From Lachnospiraceae bacterium (lineage in GTDB: Bacteria; Bacillota; Clostridia; Lachnospirales; Lachnospiraceae), in assembly GCA_017619295.1 (NCBI GenBank), contig JAFZSQ010000036.1, positions 1 to 64,000 of the forward strand: a DNA stretch of 64,000 bases, read 5' to 3'. Within the stretch, counting starts at the first letter, position 1. Each line of letters starts with the position of its first letter. Of this stretch, positions 19,531 to 29,724 are shown one piece after another. The notes beneath the pieces were generated by a model. That model was not told where the DNA came from. It saw only the letters and a program-made list of their open reading frames with translations, and did not search any database. The translations under genes and the position numbers were made by a program.

Positions 19531-19995
19531 TTAGAACGCATACATAATTGCGATTCCGATTCCGACGCCGAGTACCGCTCCGATAAGAACCTGAAGAGGT
19601 GTGTGCCCAATCAACTCTTTAAGCCTTTCTTCCGGGGGAATGTCTGCGAAACTTTTCATCTCGAGGAAAAGGTCTCTTAACTCGTTAATTACCTTCGCTT
19701 GGTTGCCGGTCTCTCTTCGAACTCCCATTGCATCGTACATTACGATGAAGCTGAATATGAAGGCCAAAGCAAACTCTGTGCTGGCGAACCCGCATTTGAT
19801 GAAAGTTGCGGCAGAGAGCGCACAAACTGTAGCTGAATGGGAACTGGGCATTCCGCCGCCTCCCACAAGGCGCTCCGGCGTGAAGGATTTGCTGGTAATG
19901 ATGTGAATAACCGTCTTGGCAACCTGGGCAACTGTCCAGCCTATAACGGCAGCCAGGAGGATTCTGTTATCCAGCAATGCTTGCCATACTTTCAT
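19531..19995 (-). CDS. Divergent PAP2 family membrane protein (DUF212, YuiD type)
   Basis: This 154-residue integral membrane protein has about four helices. It carries a divergent acid-phosphatase-like motif, GGGGMPSSHSATV, and the family signature YDAMGVRRETGNQAKVINEL. Members are thought to relate to PAP2 phosphatases, but their substrate is not known. It is one of only two - strand genes here. It is transcribed away from the EPS locus, and its start faces the gmd promoter. Confidence 0.88.
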   Translation of the reverse strand: MKVWQALLDNRILLAAVIGWTVAQVAKTVIHIITSKSFTPERLVGGGGMPSSHSATVCALSAATFIKCGFASTEFALAFIFSFIVMYDAMGVRRETGNQAKVINELRDLFLEMKSFADIPPEERLKELIGHTPLQVLIGAVLGVGIGIAIMYAF

Positions 19996-20050
19996 GTAAA
20001 ATCACACTTTCTAAAATGATGCACCGTTTTTTTAACCTTAGTTATTATAG

Positions 20051-20079
20051 TGGAAATGTTTAGGAAAAACAAGTATACT
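20051..20079 (+). promoter_or_regulatory. Candidate promoter of the EPS locus
   Basis: TGGAAA (20051-20056) and TATACT (20074-20079) are 17 bases apart, 43 bases before the gmd start codon. This is the only reasonable promoter I see at the head of the long co-directional run from gmd to xpt. Confidence 0.45.
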
Positions 20080-20121
20080 TATGTCGTATGGGAAAACGCT
20101 ATCCCGCAATCGGAGGTATCT

Positions 20122-21189
20122 ATGAATAACGTAGCTTTAATTACAGGAATAACAGGTCAGGACGGTTCATATCTCGCAGAGTTTCTGCTTTCAAAAGGAT
20201 ATGAGGTACATGGCCTTATCAGACGTCACAGTATATCCAATACTGCAAGAATAGATCACATCATTGCTTCAAATTACAACAATGTTAAATTCTTCCTGCA
20301 TTATGCGGACACAACCGATTCCAGCTGTCTTATGAGACTTATTGCAGAGATTAAGCCCACAGAGGTTTATAACCTTGCCGCACAGTCCCATGTAGGCATT
20401 TCTTTTGAAGTTCCGGAGTACACCGCAGACGCAACAGGAATCAGCACCCTTAAGCTTCTTGAGGCCATCAGGGTTAACGGAGGAAATTGCAGATTTTACC
20501 AGGCATCCACTTCAGAGTTATTTGGTGGTATTCCTGAGACTGCTCCTCAGTCCGAGAAGACACCCTTCTATCCCAAGAGCCCTTACGGTGTAGCTAAGCT
20601 TTACTCATATTGGATTACCGTAAACTACAGAGAATCCTACAATCTTTTCACATGTAACGGAATTCTCTTTAACCACGAATCTCCCAGAAGAGGAGAGAAC
20701 TTCGTAACACGTAAAATAACACTCGCTATCGCAAATATCCTTTCAGGCAAGCAGGACAAGCTTTCTCTCGGAAACATGAATGCCAAGAGAGACTGGGGCT
20801 TTGCCGGCGACTATGTAAAGGGTATGTGGCTCATGCTTCAGAAGGACACTCCAGGTGACTATGTTCTCGCAACAAACGAGACTCACACCGTTCGTGAATT
20901 TGTTGAGGCTGCTTTTGGCGAGCTTGGAATCGACATTCGCTGGGAAGGCGAAGGCGTAAACGAGAAGGGTTATGACGCAAGAACAGGAAAGCTCCTTGTG
21001 GATGTTAACCCTGAGTTCTATCGTCCCGCTGAGGTTGAGTTCCTCTGGGGTGATCCCACAAAGGCTGAGACCGAGCTTGGATGGAAGAGAGATACAGACT
21101 TCAAGGGTCTTGTAGCCATGATGATGGATGCAGACATGAGAGCAATTGCAGGAATGTCCTGTGAGGAATATAAGAAGAATAACGATTAA
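20122..21189 (+). CDS. gmd: GDP-mannose 4,6-dehydratase
   Basis: This enzyme converts GDP-mannose to GDP-4-keto-6-deoxymannose, the entry to GDP-L-fucose. The NADP-binding loop [16 protein letters not shown] opens the protein. [16 protein letters not shown] and the catalytic [10 protein letters not shown] (YxxxK) follow. I choose the ATG at 20122 because GGAGG (20112-20116) is well placed; the longer reading from 20050 would add a non-homologous leader. The 355-residue length is normal. It is followed directly by fcl and manC, so all three GDP-fucose steps are together. Confidence 0.95.
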   Translation: MNNVALITGITGQDGSYLAEFLLSKGYEVHGLIRRHSISNTARIDHIIASNYNNVKFFLHYADTTDSSCLMRLIAEIKPTEVYNLAAQSHVGISFEVPEYTADATGISTLKLLEAIRVNGGNCRFYQASTSELFGGIPETAPQSEKTPFYPKSPYGVAKLYSYWITVNYRESYNLFTCNGILFNHESPRRGENFVTRKITLAIANILSGKQDKLSLGNMNAKRDWGFAGDYVKGMWLMLQKDTPGDYVLATNETHTVREFVEAAFGELGIDIRWEGEGVNEKGYDARTGKLLVDVNPEFYRPAEVEFLWGDPTKAETELGWKRDTDFKGLVAMMMDADMRAIAGMSCEEYKKNND

Positions 21190-21204
21190 TCGAAGGTAAT
21201 AACT

Positions 21205-22155
21205 ATGTCAAAGATTTCTAAAAATGACAAAATATATGTGGCAGGTCACAGAGGACTTGTGGGCAGTGCCATTGTGCGCTCCCTTGAAAGGCAGGGTTAC
21301 TCCAATGTAATCGGAAGAACCCATAAGGAACTGGACCTTACCAACCAGCAGGCAGTGAGAGACTTCTTCGAGACTGAGAAGCCCGATGTGGTTGTTCTTG
21401 CAGCTGCAAAGGTTGGCGGAATCAACGCCAACAATACAACCCCTGCAGAGTTCGCATACGAGAACATGCAGATTCAGTGTAACGTAATTAAATGTGCTCA
21501 CGATTTGAAGGTTAAGAAACTCCTTTTCCTCGGAAGCACATGCATATATCCCAGAATGGCTCCTCAGCCCATTACAGAGGATGCTCTTTTGACAGGTCCC
21601 CTTGAGCAGACCAACGAGGCTTATGCCATCGCGAAGATTTCCGGAATGCAGATGTGCAAGTACTTTAAGAGACAGTACGGCGATGACTTTATAAGCTGCA
21701 TGCCCACAAACCTTTACGGACCTCATGACAACTACGATCTTTCAGGCTCACATGTTATGCCTGCCATGATCAGAAAGTTCCATGACGCCAAGATCAACAA
21801 TGCTCCCAGTGTCGAGCTTTGGGGAACGGGTTCTCCTTTGAGAGAATTCTTATATGTTGATGATATGGCTGATGCCTGCGTATTCCTTCTTGAGAACTAC
21901 GACGGCGAGCAGCATGTAAATATCGGAACCGGTGTGGAAGTAACAATTAAAGAACTTGCCGAGCTTGTTAAGAAGACGGTAGGCTACACAGGCGAAATAG
22001 TTTGGAACAGCGAAATGCCTGACGGAACACCCAGAAAGCTCTGCGATGTAACCAAGCTTCATAACCTTGGATTCAAACACAAAGTAGACCTTGAAGAGGG
22101 CGTTAAGCTGGCTTACGAGTGGTTCAAAGAAAACGTGGAGAATGCCAGACTATGA
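21205..22155 (+). CDS. fcl: GDP-L-fucose synthase
   Basis: This bifunctional epimerase/reductase turns the Gmd product into GDP-L-fucose. The Rossmann loop reads [16 protein letters not shown]. The family signature [17 protein letters not shown] and the catalytic [10 protein letters not shown] (YxxxK) follow. The 316-residue length is typical. The stop codon overlaps the manC start (ATGA). Confidence 0.95.
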   Translation: MSKISKNDKIYVAGHRGLVGSAIVRSLERQGYSNVIGRTHKELDLTNQQAVRDFFETEKPDVVVLAAAKVGGINANNTTPAEFAYENMQIQCNVIKCAHDLKVKKLLFLGSTCIYPRMAPQPITEDALLTGPLEQTNEAYAIAKISGMQMCKYFKRQYGDDFISCMPTNLYGPHDNYDLSGSHVMPAMIRKFHDAKINNAPSVELWGTGSPLREFLYVDDMADACVFLLENYDGEQHVNIGTGVEVTIKELAELVKKTVGYTGEIVWNSEMPDGTPRKLCDVTKLHNLGFKHKVDLEEGVKLAYEWFKENVENARL

Positions 22156-23219
22156 AAACATACGGCGTGATTATGGCCGGCGGAGGAGGAACCAGATTCT
22201 GGCCCTTAAGCCGCAGACAATTACCCAAACAGTTTCTCAACTTAAGCGGCAACGACATCATGGTTAACGAGACCTTTGACAGACTTGAAGGCATTGTTGA
22301 ACCCGGAGACGTTTTAGTCGTAACAGGCGAGAGACATGCAAAGATTACTCTTGATTCCATGAAAGGCAGGGTGGATGAGAAGCACATTCTCGCTGAGCCC
22401 GCAGCCAGAAACACTGCAGCCTGCATCGGCTACGCAGCCATGGAAATCATCAGAAAATACGGCGACGGAATCATGTGCATCCTCGCATCCGACCACTTCA
22501 TTAAGGATGTGGAGGCCTACAGGGAAGTCCTTAGAAATGCCATTGATACCGCAGAGAAGACAGATGGTCTTGTAACCATTGGCCTTCGCCCCACCTTCCC
22601 TTCAACCGGATACGGTTACATTAAGAGCGAAGAGATTTCGGGAAAGGTTTACCGCAAGGTTTCTGAGTTTGTGGAGAAGCCCAATCTGGAAACCGCCAAG
22701 AAGTATTTAGAAGATGGTGGTTTTGCCTGGAACAGCGGAATGTTCGTGTGGAAGGCTTCAGTAATTCTTGATTACTTTAAGAAGCTCCTTCCCGATATTT
22801 ATAATTGCCTTGAAGGAATCGGCGAGGCAATGAATACGCCCAAAGAGAATGACGTAATCAAAGAGATTTATCCCGCTATCCCCAAGATTTCCATCGACTA
22901 CGGAATCATGGAGAGAGCGGATAACGTATACATGCTCGAGGGAGATTTTGGCTGGAATGATATCGGAAGCTTCGATACCCTGCCCATTCTTCTTGAGAGT
23001 GACGAGAACGGCAATGTCAGCAGAGGAAACAGCGTTCTCATTGATGCAAAGAACTGTGTAACATATTCCGATAAGCGCCTTATTGCCGCAATCGGAGTAG
23101 AAGGACTGGTTATGGTGGAAACCGACGATGCCGTTCTGGTTTGCCCCAAAGAAAGAGTCCAGGATGTCCGTAAGATAGTTGAAAAGCTTGAGGCGGAAGG
23201 AATGGAAAAGTATCTCTGA
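22152..23219 (+). CDS. manC: Mannose-1-phosphate guanylyltransferase
   Basis: This enzyme makes GDP-mannose from mannose 1-phosphate and GTP, feeding Gmd. The nucleotidyltransferase signature [15 protein letters not shown] and PKQFLNL are at the N-terminus, and FVEKP and [10 protein letters not shown] lie in the middle. The start at 22152 forms an ATGA overlap with fcl. At 355 residues it lacks the C-terminal isomerase domain of the bifunctional enzymes, so phosphomannose isomerase must be encoded elsewhere. Confidence 0.94.
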   Translation: MKTYGVIMAGGGGTRFWPLSRRQLPKQFLNLSGNDIMVNETFDRLEGIVEPGDVLVVTGERHAKITLDSMKGRVDEKHILAEPAARNTAACIGYAAMEIIRKYGDGIMCILASDHFIKDVEAYREVLRNAIDTAEKTDGLVTIGLRPTFPSTGYGYIKSEEISGKVYRKVSEFVEKPNLETAKKYLEDGGFAWNSGMFVWKASVILDYFKKLLPDIYNCLEGIGEAMNTPKENDVIKEIYPAIPKISIDYGIMERADNVYMLEGDFGWNDIGSFDTLPILLESDENGNVSRGNSVLIDAKNCVTYSDKRLIAAIGVEGLVMVETDDAVLVCPKERVQDVRKIVEKLEAEGMEKYL

Positions 23220-23231
23220 TCCGGAGGAAAT

Positions 23232-24161
23232 ATGAGCTTATTAAGCGTAATAGTACCTTGCTATAACGAAGAAGAGAATGTTCCCTACTTTTACGAGGAG
23301 TTCCTTAAGAACAAGGATTTCTTCGACAAAGAGGGAATAGATTTTGAAATTATATATGTGGATGACGGCTCCAAGGACAACACGGCTTCAAAGGTTAAGG
23401 AACTTCGCACCAAGGACGAGAGAGTTCGTCTTTTATCCTTCTCCAGAAACTTCGGAAAAGAAGCTGCAATGTATGCGGGCTTAAGAAAGTCCAAGGGCGA
23501 CTACGTAGCCATTATGGATGCGGATCTTCAGGATCCCCCTTCACTTATTCCCGAGATGTTTGAGTACATCAAGGAAGGCTATGATTCCGTTGCCACAAGA
23601 AGAGTTAGCAGAAAGGGAGAGCCCCTGATCCGCTCATTCTTCGCAAGACGTTTCTACAAGTTTATGAAGAAGGTTTCCAAGACTGAAATCGTCGACGGTG
23701 CCAGAGACTTCAGACTTATGTCCAGAGTCATGGTTGACGCTGTTTTGGAACTTACCGAATACAACCGCTTCACAAAAGGAATTTTCGGCTGGGTAGGATT
23801 CGAAACCAAGTGGGTTGAATTCGAGAATGTCGAGAGAGTGAAGGGCGAAACCAAGTGGAGCTTCTGGGGACTTTGCAAGTACTCCATCGAAGGCATCACA
23901 GCATTCTCCACGGCGCCTCTTAACTTTGCCTCCATTATGGGTGTAATCTTCTGCGTCCTGGCATTCCTCTTAATTATCTTCACAATTATCAGGAAGGTAA
24001 TATTCGGAGACCCCACCAGCGGTTGGCCGTCTTTGGTCTGCATTATTTCCCTTATAAGCGGCGTTCAGCTCCTTTGCCTGGGAATTATGGGGCAGTACCT
24101 TTCAAGGACCTATCTTGAGGTCAAAAACCGCCCCATCTACATCATAAAGGAAGAACTGTAA
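23232..24161 (+). CDS. Polyprenyl-phosphate glycosyltransferase (DPM1/GtrB type GT2)
   Basis: This GT2 enzyme moves a sugar from a nucleotide to undecaprenyl phosphate on the inner membrane face. The N-terminal catalytic domain carries VIVPCYNEEENV, YVDDGSKDNT and DADLQDPP (DXD metal site). The C-terminus has two membrane helices (about 230-252 and 268-290), the GtrB layout. It has a GGAGG ribosome site. Downstream GT-C-like proteins could use the lipid-linked sugar it makes; that pairing is inference. Confidence 0.9.
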   Translation: MSLLSVIVPCYNEEENVPYFYEEFLKNKDFFDKEGIDFEIIYVDDGSKDNTASKVKELRTKDERVRLLSFSRNFGKEAAMYAGLRKSKGDYVAIMDADLQDPPSLIPEMFEYIKEGYDSVATRRVSRKGEPLIRSFFARRFYKFMKKVSKTEIVDGARDFRLMSRVMVDAVLELTEYNRFTKGIFGWVGFETKWVEFENVERVKGETKWSFWGLCKYSIEGITAFSTAPLNFASIMGVIFCVLAFLLIIFTIIRKVIFGDPTSGWPSLVCIISLISGVQLLCLGIMGQYLSRTYLEVKNRPIYIIKEEL

Positions 24162-24164
24162 TCT

Positions 24165-25751
24165 ATGGAGAATTCCATCGACAGAAAATCCAAATCAGGA
24201 ATAATAATTGCCATATTGGTTATCCTCCTGCCTGCTATCCAGGCAGGGGTGATAGCCTTATTTAGTTTTTGCAAATATAAAAGCGGACTTTCCGTGCCCA
24301 TGTGGAACGACGAGGCGGTTTACTATGCCCTCATCAAGACCTGGATTACTCCCGGAGCCCATGGCGCCTTCGGAAACCCCATAGGATATTACGGCTTTAA
24401 CGGAGGCCACGCCATTCTTGGAACAGGCAGCGGCTGGAGTCCCGCCATTATTTTCCCCTATGCGGTTTTTGCCAAAATGTTTGGCCTTAATTATCACACC
24501 ATCTGGGCAGCAAACCTGGTGTTTATGACCCTTGGAAACGCTTTGTTTATCTTAATTGCAAAGCCCGATATGAAGGCCAAAATAAGACTTTTAATTCTCA
24601 GTGCCTTCTCCACCCCGGTAATCCTTTATGCGGGAACCCAGATGTCAGAGCCCCTAAGGTACGCCCTTGTTATGGTGCTGGCAGCCTGCATCTACAGGCT
24701 CCTTTCGGCGAAGGAAGGAGAAGTCGGACCTGTTTTTGCCTATGTGATTGTACCCTTATATTTGATTTTCCTGGTACAGATTTACATATTCTATGTTTTC
24801 GCGGTGCCCATTTATATTTTTGCTGTTTTGAAAAAACAGAAGGTTCTCATAAAAACCATCGTCGCATTTTTGGCTACCGTAGTTGTGGGCGGAGGAAGCT
24901 ATTATCTTCTTCACCTTATATCCAGTAACTACAACACATATAAGCCCGAGAGACTTCTGGATGCTTTAAAATCAGGAGACATTTTGGGGACTGTTAAAGC
25001 GGCCGTAAGCCTTGTTAAGGAAGGCCTTACAGACTGGTTTAACCTGGCAAGATACGGTGCTTGTCACGGCCTTTTGACCTGGTTTACCGCCCTTGTGGCA
25101 GGGATCTTTATCATTTGCATTATAGGAATCATAAAATCCGAAAAGGGAAGCTACGACAAGGCAGCCTTCATAGGTGGGATTGCTTCACTGGTGATTTTTA
25201 CAGGTGCATTTATCACCATGTATTCTCTGGATCCCAATACATTTTTCAGAAGCAACTGCATTGTGGTTCTCTTTGTTTTATATCTCATAGCTTTGACCGA
25301 TAATAAGCCTTTATTCATTGGAACGGCGGCGCTTTTTGCTATGGGAGCACTCTTTATTCCCTTTAATATAGGGGACTATGTGGGACCTGAAAGAGTTATG
25401 AACTCTGAGGTTAAAGAAGAGTGGGATAACCTGGCTTCAGACTTTGATGAAGTGTTTGAACTTTCTGACTCCGACAATCCCTGGGATTCCACCGTGGTAG
25501 TTTTCACCTTGGAACCTAAGGTTTTGACCTCCATAAAGGCCGGAATGGGCGTAAATATGATGCTTCAGGGCGATATGATACCCGAGGAAGCAGCCTATTT
25601 GCTGTTCACAAAACATGAAGATAATTTAAGAAGCGATTGGCTGGAGAAAAAATATGAAGATATTTACGAAGCCAATTCCGATTTAATCGACAATAACTAT
25701 AAACCGGTATTTGAGAATGAGGATTATCTCATTCTTAAGAAGAATAAATAG
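24165..25751 (+). CDS. Polytopic membrane protein, GT-C glycosyltransferase-like
   Basis: This 528-residue protein has about ten to twelve membrane helices and a soluble C-terminal domain of about 110 residues. The first extracytoplasmic loop holds an acidic motif (PMWNDEAVYY), the hallmark position for the catalytic Asp/Glu of GT-C enzymes that use lipid-phosphate sugars. It follows the GtrB-type gene by three bases. I infer a glycosyltransferase that decorates the polymer or a surface lipid outside the cell. No exact family is recognised. Confidence 0.6.
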   Translation: MENSIDRKSKSGIIIAILVILLPAIQAGVIALFSFCKYKSGLSVPMWNDEAVYYALIKTWITPGAHGAFGNPIGYYGFNGGHAILGTGSGWSPAIIFPYAVFAKMFGLNYHTIWAANLVFMTLGNALFILIAKPDMKAKIRLLILSAFSTPVILYAGTQMSEPLRYALVMVLAACIYRLLSAKEGEVGPVFAYVIVPLYLIFLVQIYIFYVFAVPIYIFAVLKKQKVLIKTIVAFLATVVVGGGSYYLLHLISSNYNTYKPERLLDALKSGDILGTVKAAVSLVKEGLTDWFNLARYGACHGLLTWFTALVAGIFIICIIGIIKSEKGSYDKAAFIGGIASLVIFTGAFITMYSLDPNTFFRSNCIVVLFVLYLIALTDNKPLFIGTAALFAMGALFIPFNIGDYVGPERVMNSEVKEEWDNLASDFDEVFELSDSDNPWDSTVVVFTLEPKVLTSIKAGMGVNMMLQGDMIPEEAAYLLFTKHEDNLRSDWLEKKYEDIYEANSDLIDNNYKPVFENEDYLILKKNK

Positions 25752-25761
25752 GCGGAAATAA

Positions 25762-26763
25762 ATGGAAGTAGTATTTGTTTTATTTATTGCCTTGGTGCCC
25801 ATATGTATGGGCATGTTTGTGAGAGCCATATTGGATACTGAGGGACAGAACCTTGCAGATTATTACCTCTGCGGAATTCTGACCCTTGTTGTTGTATCCG
25901 GATTTACACAGCTGGCTGCTATTCTTCTAAACTATTCCTTTACCTGGTATTGCAGTACTTTACTTGTGGCGTCACTTGCCATGTCTGTTGCAGGAATAGT
26001 AACATCTGTGGCATTAAACAGATTCAGCTTAAAGCAGCAGAAGAAAAACTACAGAGACCATGTTAAGGCCATATCCAGAGGCGGAAACGTCCTTGGTATT
26101 ATGATTATTGCCTTTGTATTTATTGGAGTCCTTACAAGAATACTCTTGTCTTCTTCGATTCTTGAAGGAGATTTCACTTTGGAGACAATAAACACCTGTC
26201 TCTCCACAGACACAATCTATAAATTCAATTCCCTTACTGGTGATTTCATTGAGAATGGAATGCCCATAAGGCAGCAGATTCTTACTCTTCCCATTCTTAT
26301 GGGATTTTTCATTAAGACCTTCGGATTGCCTGCAACAGCATTTGTTCTTCAGGCGTTCCCCTGCTTCGTGGCCTTCCTGTATTTCCTTGCTCTTCACAGA
26401 ATAGGATCTTTCATTTATCCGGATAATACTGAGAAGAGACTTACCTTTACAGGTATTTTTTCATTCATGATTCTTGTGGGAGATATTTCCCTTAAGTCTC
26501 CCTCATTCCTTTTGATATATCAGGGATTTACCGGTTATGCATTTTTGGCCTGCGTAATTCTCCCCTATCTTTTCTCGGCATGCTTAAGGAGAAAATGGGG
26601 TATCGCAGCAGTGTGCATTGCCTGTGAAGCCTTCAGCGTTTGGACAACATACGGAGTGGGATTCGGAGTACTCGTAGTAGTATTCTTCCTTATTGCGATG
26701 CTCCTTAGAAAAGTTATCAGAAACACACCCGGGCGGGGAAAAGAACAGCCCGGTAAGGTATAA
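25762..26763 (+). CDS. Polytopic membrane protein, N-terminal part of a split GT-C-like protein
   Basis: This 333-residue protein has about eight or nine membrane helices and ends in a short basic tail (RKVIRNTPGRGKEQPGKV). The first loop contains the acidic stretch LEGDFTLETINTCLSTDTIY. It stops at a TAA (26761-26763). The next gene begins only three bases later in the same reading frame and has more membrane helices plus a soluble C-terminal domain. Together they resemble one 595-residue protein similar in layout to the preceding gene, possibly DUF6077-like. Either the stop is a nonsense mutation or the protein is naturally two-part. Confidence 0.6.
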   Translation: MEVVFVLFIALVPICMGMFVRAILDTEGQNLADYYLCGILTLVVVSGFTQLAAILLNYSFTWYCSTLLVASLAMSVAGIVTSVALNRFSLKQQKKNYRDHVKAISRGGNVLGIMIIAFVFIGVLTRILLSSSILEGDFTLETINTCLSTDTIYKFNSLTGDFIENGMPIRQQILTLPILMGFFIKTFGLPATAFVLQAFPCFVAFLYFLALHRIGSFIYPDNTEKRLTFTGIFSFMILVGDISLKSPSFLLIYQGFTGYAFLACVILPYLFSACLRRKWGIAAVCIACEAFSVWTTYGVGFGVLVVVFFLIAMLLRKVIRNTPGRGKEQPGKV

Positions 26764-26766
26764 TAT

Positions 26767-27549
26767 ATGTATCTGGCGATTTTACTTGTTACAATTTTAT
26801 ACTTGTACACCATAAGGCATTCCGGAAAGGACCTTCTGGAGTATGGAATAGTCAGTGCGGGATTTGTGCTTTTCCCTGTTACAAACATGCTGATTGTTCT
26901 TTTGTTCCAGGGCTTTTATGGCTATGATGAGACCATGTGGCTTCTTCCTATGCTGGTTATTCCTGCTTATGCCGTTGCGGAGATTAAAGAGGTTATTCCC
27001 AACGATGCAAGGAAGCGTTTCCTTATGCCCATTATTTGTATTATCATTTTCCTTTGCGGATGGATGTCCTTTGATAAGGACGGACAGACCTATCTTTGCG
27101 GAATTGATAATGCCATGGAGTACGACGAAGAGTTTAACGAAGTTTACGATATAATAATAGAGGACGCAGGCCCCGCAGGAGCAGAAGGCTCAAGAAAGAT
27201 TGTCATGGCAGCCCCCAGAGAACTTATGGAGAGAGCAAGAATCTATGACGGACGAATCGGCCTTGCATACGGAAGAGATCTGTGGGAAGTGGATCTTGAT
27301 TACGCTTTCTACGAGCCCATTACCGAAGAGGCAAGGGATATTGCAGAGAAAATGGAAGAGCCTTTGCCTGCCTACACCTCAGGCCTTATTAAGAACCTTC
27401 TTAAGGTTGGGGCTACCTACCTTGTTTTTGACAAAGAGAATTTAAGCTACGGTGAGGATATGCAGTATCCTGCCGAGTTTTCAAGCAGAAAGTATAAATA
27501 CAGCCGTTTCAGCGAAACCAGACACTACGTAATTTATCACCTGGGATAA
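26767..27549 (+). CDS. Membrane protein with soluble C-terminal domain, C-terminal part of split GT-C-like protein
   Basis: This 260-residue protein starts with about four membrane helices (YLAILLVTILYLYTI, AGFVLFPVTNMLIVLLF, and two more). It ends in a soluble domain of about 150 residues (KIVMAAPRELMERARIY...ATYLVFDKENLSYG...HYVIYHLG). It shares its reading frame with the preceding gene, separated only by TAA TAT. Its ribosome site is poor (GTAAGG six bases from ATG) compared with neighbours. Both points favour a broken or coupled single gene. Confidence 0.58.
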   Translation: MYLAILLVTILYLYTIRHSGKDLLEYGIVSAGFVLFPVTNMLIVLLFQGFYGYDETMWLLPMLVIPAYAVAEIKEVIPNDARKRFLMPIICIIIFLCGWMSFDKDGQTYLCGIDNAMEYDEEFNEVYDIIIEDAGPAGAEGSRKIVMAAPRELMERARIYDGRIGLAYGRDLWEVDLDYAFYEPITEEARDIAEKMEEPLPAYTSGLIKNLLKVGATYLVFDKENLSYGEDMQYPAEFSSRKYKYSRFSETRHYVIYHLG

Positions 27550-27562
27550 GAGGCAAAACCGG

Positions 27563-28321
27563 ATGGAGAAAGATTTTGGAATGGTTAGCATTGTGATTCC
27601 CGTTCACAATGCCGAGAAGTTCATAATCCCTGCAGTGGATAGTATTAAGAACCAGACCTATACAAACTGGCAGCTTATTCTGGTGGATGACGGGTCTAAA
27701 GATAACAGTGGCTCTGTTATAGATGGGCTGGCGAAGGACAATGACAGAATTCTTGCATTTCACACCTTGGGAGTAGGGGCTGCAGAGGCGAGAAACCTGG
27801 GAACCACCCATTCTGATGGAAGATTTCTTGCATTTTTGGATGCAGACGACCTTTGGGCACCTGAAAAACTGGAACATGAGTTATTTTATTTAACCGAAAA
27901 TGATGGGGCTTTCGCCTTTACAGGATATGAATTTGCAGATGAGTTTGGAGTTGGGAACGGCAAGATTGTTCATCCGCCCAAAACATTAACTTACAAGGAA
28001 GCATTGAAGAACACTACGATTTTTACATCAACGGTGCTCTTTGATCTTGATAAACTTACCAAAGAAGAGCTTATGATGCCGAAAGTCAAAAGCGAGGACA
28101 CCGCTCTTTGGTGGAGAATTTTAAGAAGCGGTGTCACAGCCTACGGCCTGGATGAGAATCTGGTTATTTACAGGAGAGCGGGGAAATCTCTTTCATCCAA
28201 CAAGCTGGAGGCTGTCAGGAGAATTTGGAATTTATACAGAAAAGTAGAAGGGCTATCATTAATAAAGAGTTGTTATTATTTTGTGTTTTGGGGATATAAC
28301 GCGGTTGCACGCAGGGTTTAG
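27563..28321 (+). CDS. Glycosyltransferase family 2 protein
   Basis: This 252-residue GT-A fold enzyme adds a sugar to the growing repeat unit. The N-terminal motifs are VSIVIPVHNAEKF and LVDDGSKDNS. The metal-binding DXD is LDADDLW, and RRAGKSLSSNK lies at the end. It has no membrane helix apart from a slightly hydrophobic tail. It lies 13 bases after the GT-C-like pair and 11 before the sugar-phosphate transferase. Donor and acceptor sugars cannot be read from sequence. Confidence 0.88.
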   Translation: MEKDFGMVSIVIPVHNAEKFIIPAVDSIKNQTYTNWQLILVDDGSKDNSGSVIDGLAKDNDRILAFHTLGVGAAEARNLGTTHSDGRFLAFLDADDLWAPEKLEHELFYLTENDGAFAFTGYEFADEFGVGNGKIVHPPKTLTYKEALKNTTIFTSTVLFDLDKLTKEELMMPKVKSEDTALWWRILRSGVTAYGLDENLVIYRRAGKSLSSNKLEAVRRIWNLYRKVEGLSLIKSCYYFVFWGYNAVARRV

Positions 28322-28332
28322 GGAGAGAGAAA

Positions 28333-29724
28333 ATGAAAAATTCACCGTCTTTAAAAAGAGCAATAACACTCTTGCTTACCGGTATAAGTGTTCTCATTGA
28401 ATGGTTGTGGTATGAACACTATTGGTTCACTGAGCTTTTCCCCAGATGGGTAAAGGAGAGCTTAAACTTCTATTCAAGAGGACATATCATTGTCCTTGGT
28501 GTATACGGTGCCCTGATTCTGGGCTTCTGTTTTACTTATGGTGCAACAAAGCTGAATTACTATAAGAGCTCAGAGATTGTTGTTTCAATTATTTTTGCGA
28601 CAGTCATAACAAACCTTATTACATATGCGCAGATATCACTTATGTGCATGAAGCCTCTTCCTGCATACAGATTTCTTGTGATGACCGCATACCAGATCAT
28701 CTGCTCTTCAGCCTGGGTTATCATTATGCAGTTGATCCTTTCAAAGTTATTCAGACCGAGAAAACTTCTTTTGGTCAGTGCTGAAAGACCCATTGAGGAT
28801 ATCCTTAAAAAGTTTGGTTCAAGAAAAGATAAATATACGATTACAAAGTCCATGAATATTTCCGAGGGAATGGAAGCCATTAAGGCAGAAATTCTTGAAC
28901 CCGGAAAATATGACGGAATTATCATATGGGATGTTCCCGCATCACCTCGTAACAACCTCCTTAAATTCTGTTACGGTAAGAAAATCAGAATATATACCAT
29001 GCCTAAAATATCGGATGTTATTTTAAGAGGTTCCGAGCAGCTACATTTATTCGATACACCGGTGCTTCTTACCAGAGAATACGACCTTAAGATCGAGCAG
29101 AGATTCATGAAGAGAGCAATTGATTTAATCATTGCGTTCATTGCTCTGATTCCCGGAATCCCTATCATGATCCTTACAGCTCTTGCTGTTAAACTTTATG
29201 ACGGTGGCCCGATTCTTTATAAACAGATTCGCTGTACAAAAGATATGAGGGAATTTAAAATCCTTAAATTCAGAAGTATGCGAATCGATGCCGAGAAGGA
29301 TGGAGTGGCAAGACTTGCATCAAAGGGTGACTCCAGAATTACTCCTGTCGGAAAAGTAATAAGAGCCATCAGATTTGATGAATTGCCTCAGCTTTTCAAT
29401 ATTATTAAAGGCGACATGTCCTTCATAGGACCCAGACCCGAAAGACCTGAGATTATCGCTCAGTATCTGGAGACAATGCCGGAGTTTATTCTTCGTACAA
29501 GAGTCAGAGCAGGCCTTGCAGGATACGCTCAGGTATATGGTAAGTACAATACAACACCCTACGATAAATTAAAACTAGATTTATTTTATATCGATAATTA
29601 CTCCGTATTATTAGACTTAAGACTCTTGCTTTTAACCTTGAAGATTCTTGCGACTCCTGACAGCACGGAGGGAATCGAATCCAATCAGATTACTGCAGAG
29701 AAAAACTATGATGAGGGACAGTAA
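28333..29724 (+). CDS. Exopolysaccharide polyprenyl glycosylphosphotransferase (initiating enzyme)
   Basis: This enzyme starts the repeat unit by moving a sugar 1-phosphate onto undecaprenyl phosphate. The 463-residue WbaP-like layout has four N-terminal helices, a degenerate cytosolic domain (about 150-250), a re-entrant helix (RAIDLIIAFIALIPGIPIMI) and the C-terminal catalytic domain. That domain has KFRSM, RFDELPQLFNIIKGDMS, GPRPERPE and RAGLAGYAQVYG. It ends one base before the Wzz-like gene. The sugar is unknown. Confidence 0.92.
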   Translation: MKNSPSLKRAITLLLTGISVLIEWLWYEHYWFTELFPRWVKESLNFYSRGHIIVLGVYGALILGFCFTYGATKLNYYKSSEIVVSIIFATVITNLITYAQISLMCMKPLPAYRFLVMTAYQIICSSAWVIIMQLILSKLFRPRKLLLVSAERPIEDILKKFGSRKDKYTITKSMNISEGMEAIKAEILEPGKYDGIIIWDVPASPRNNLLKFCYGKKIRIYTMPKISDVILRGSEQLHLFDTPVLLTREYDLKIEQRFMKRAIDLIIAFIALIPGIPIMILTALAVKLYDGGPILYKQIRCTKDMREFKILKFRSMRIDAEKDGVARLASKGDSRITPVGKVIRAIRFDELPQLFNIIKGDMSFIGPRPERPEIIAQYLETMPEFILRTRVRAGLAGYAQVYGKYNTTPYDKLKLDLFYIDNYSVLLDLRLLLLTLKILATPDSTEGIESNQITAEKNYDEGQ

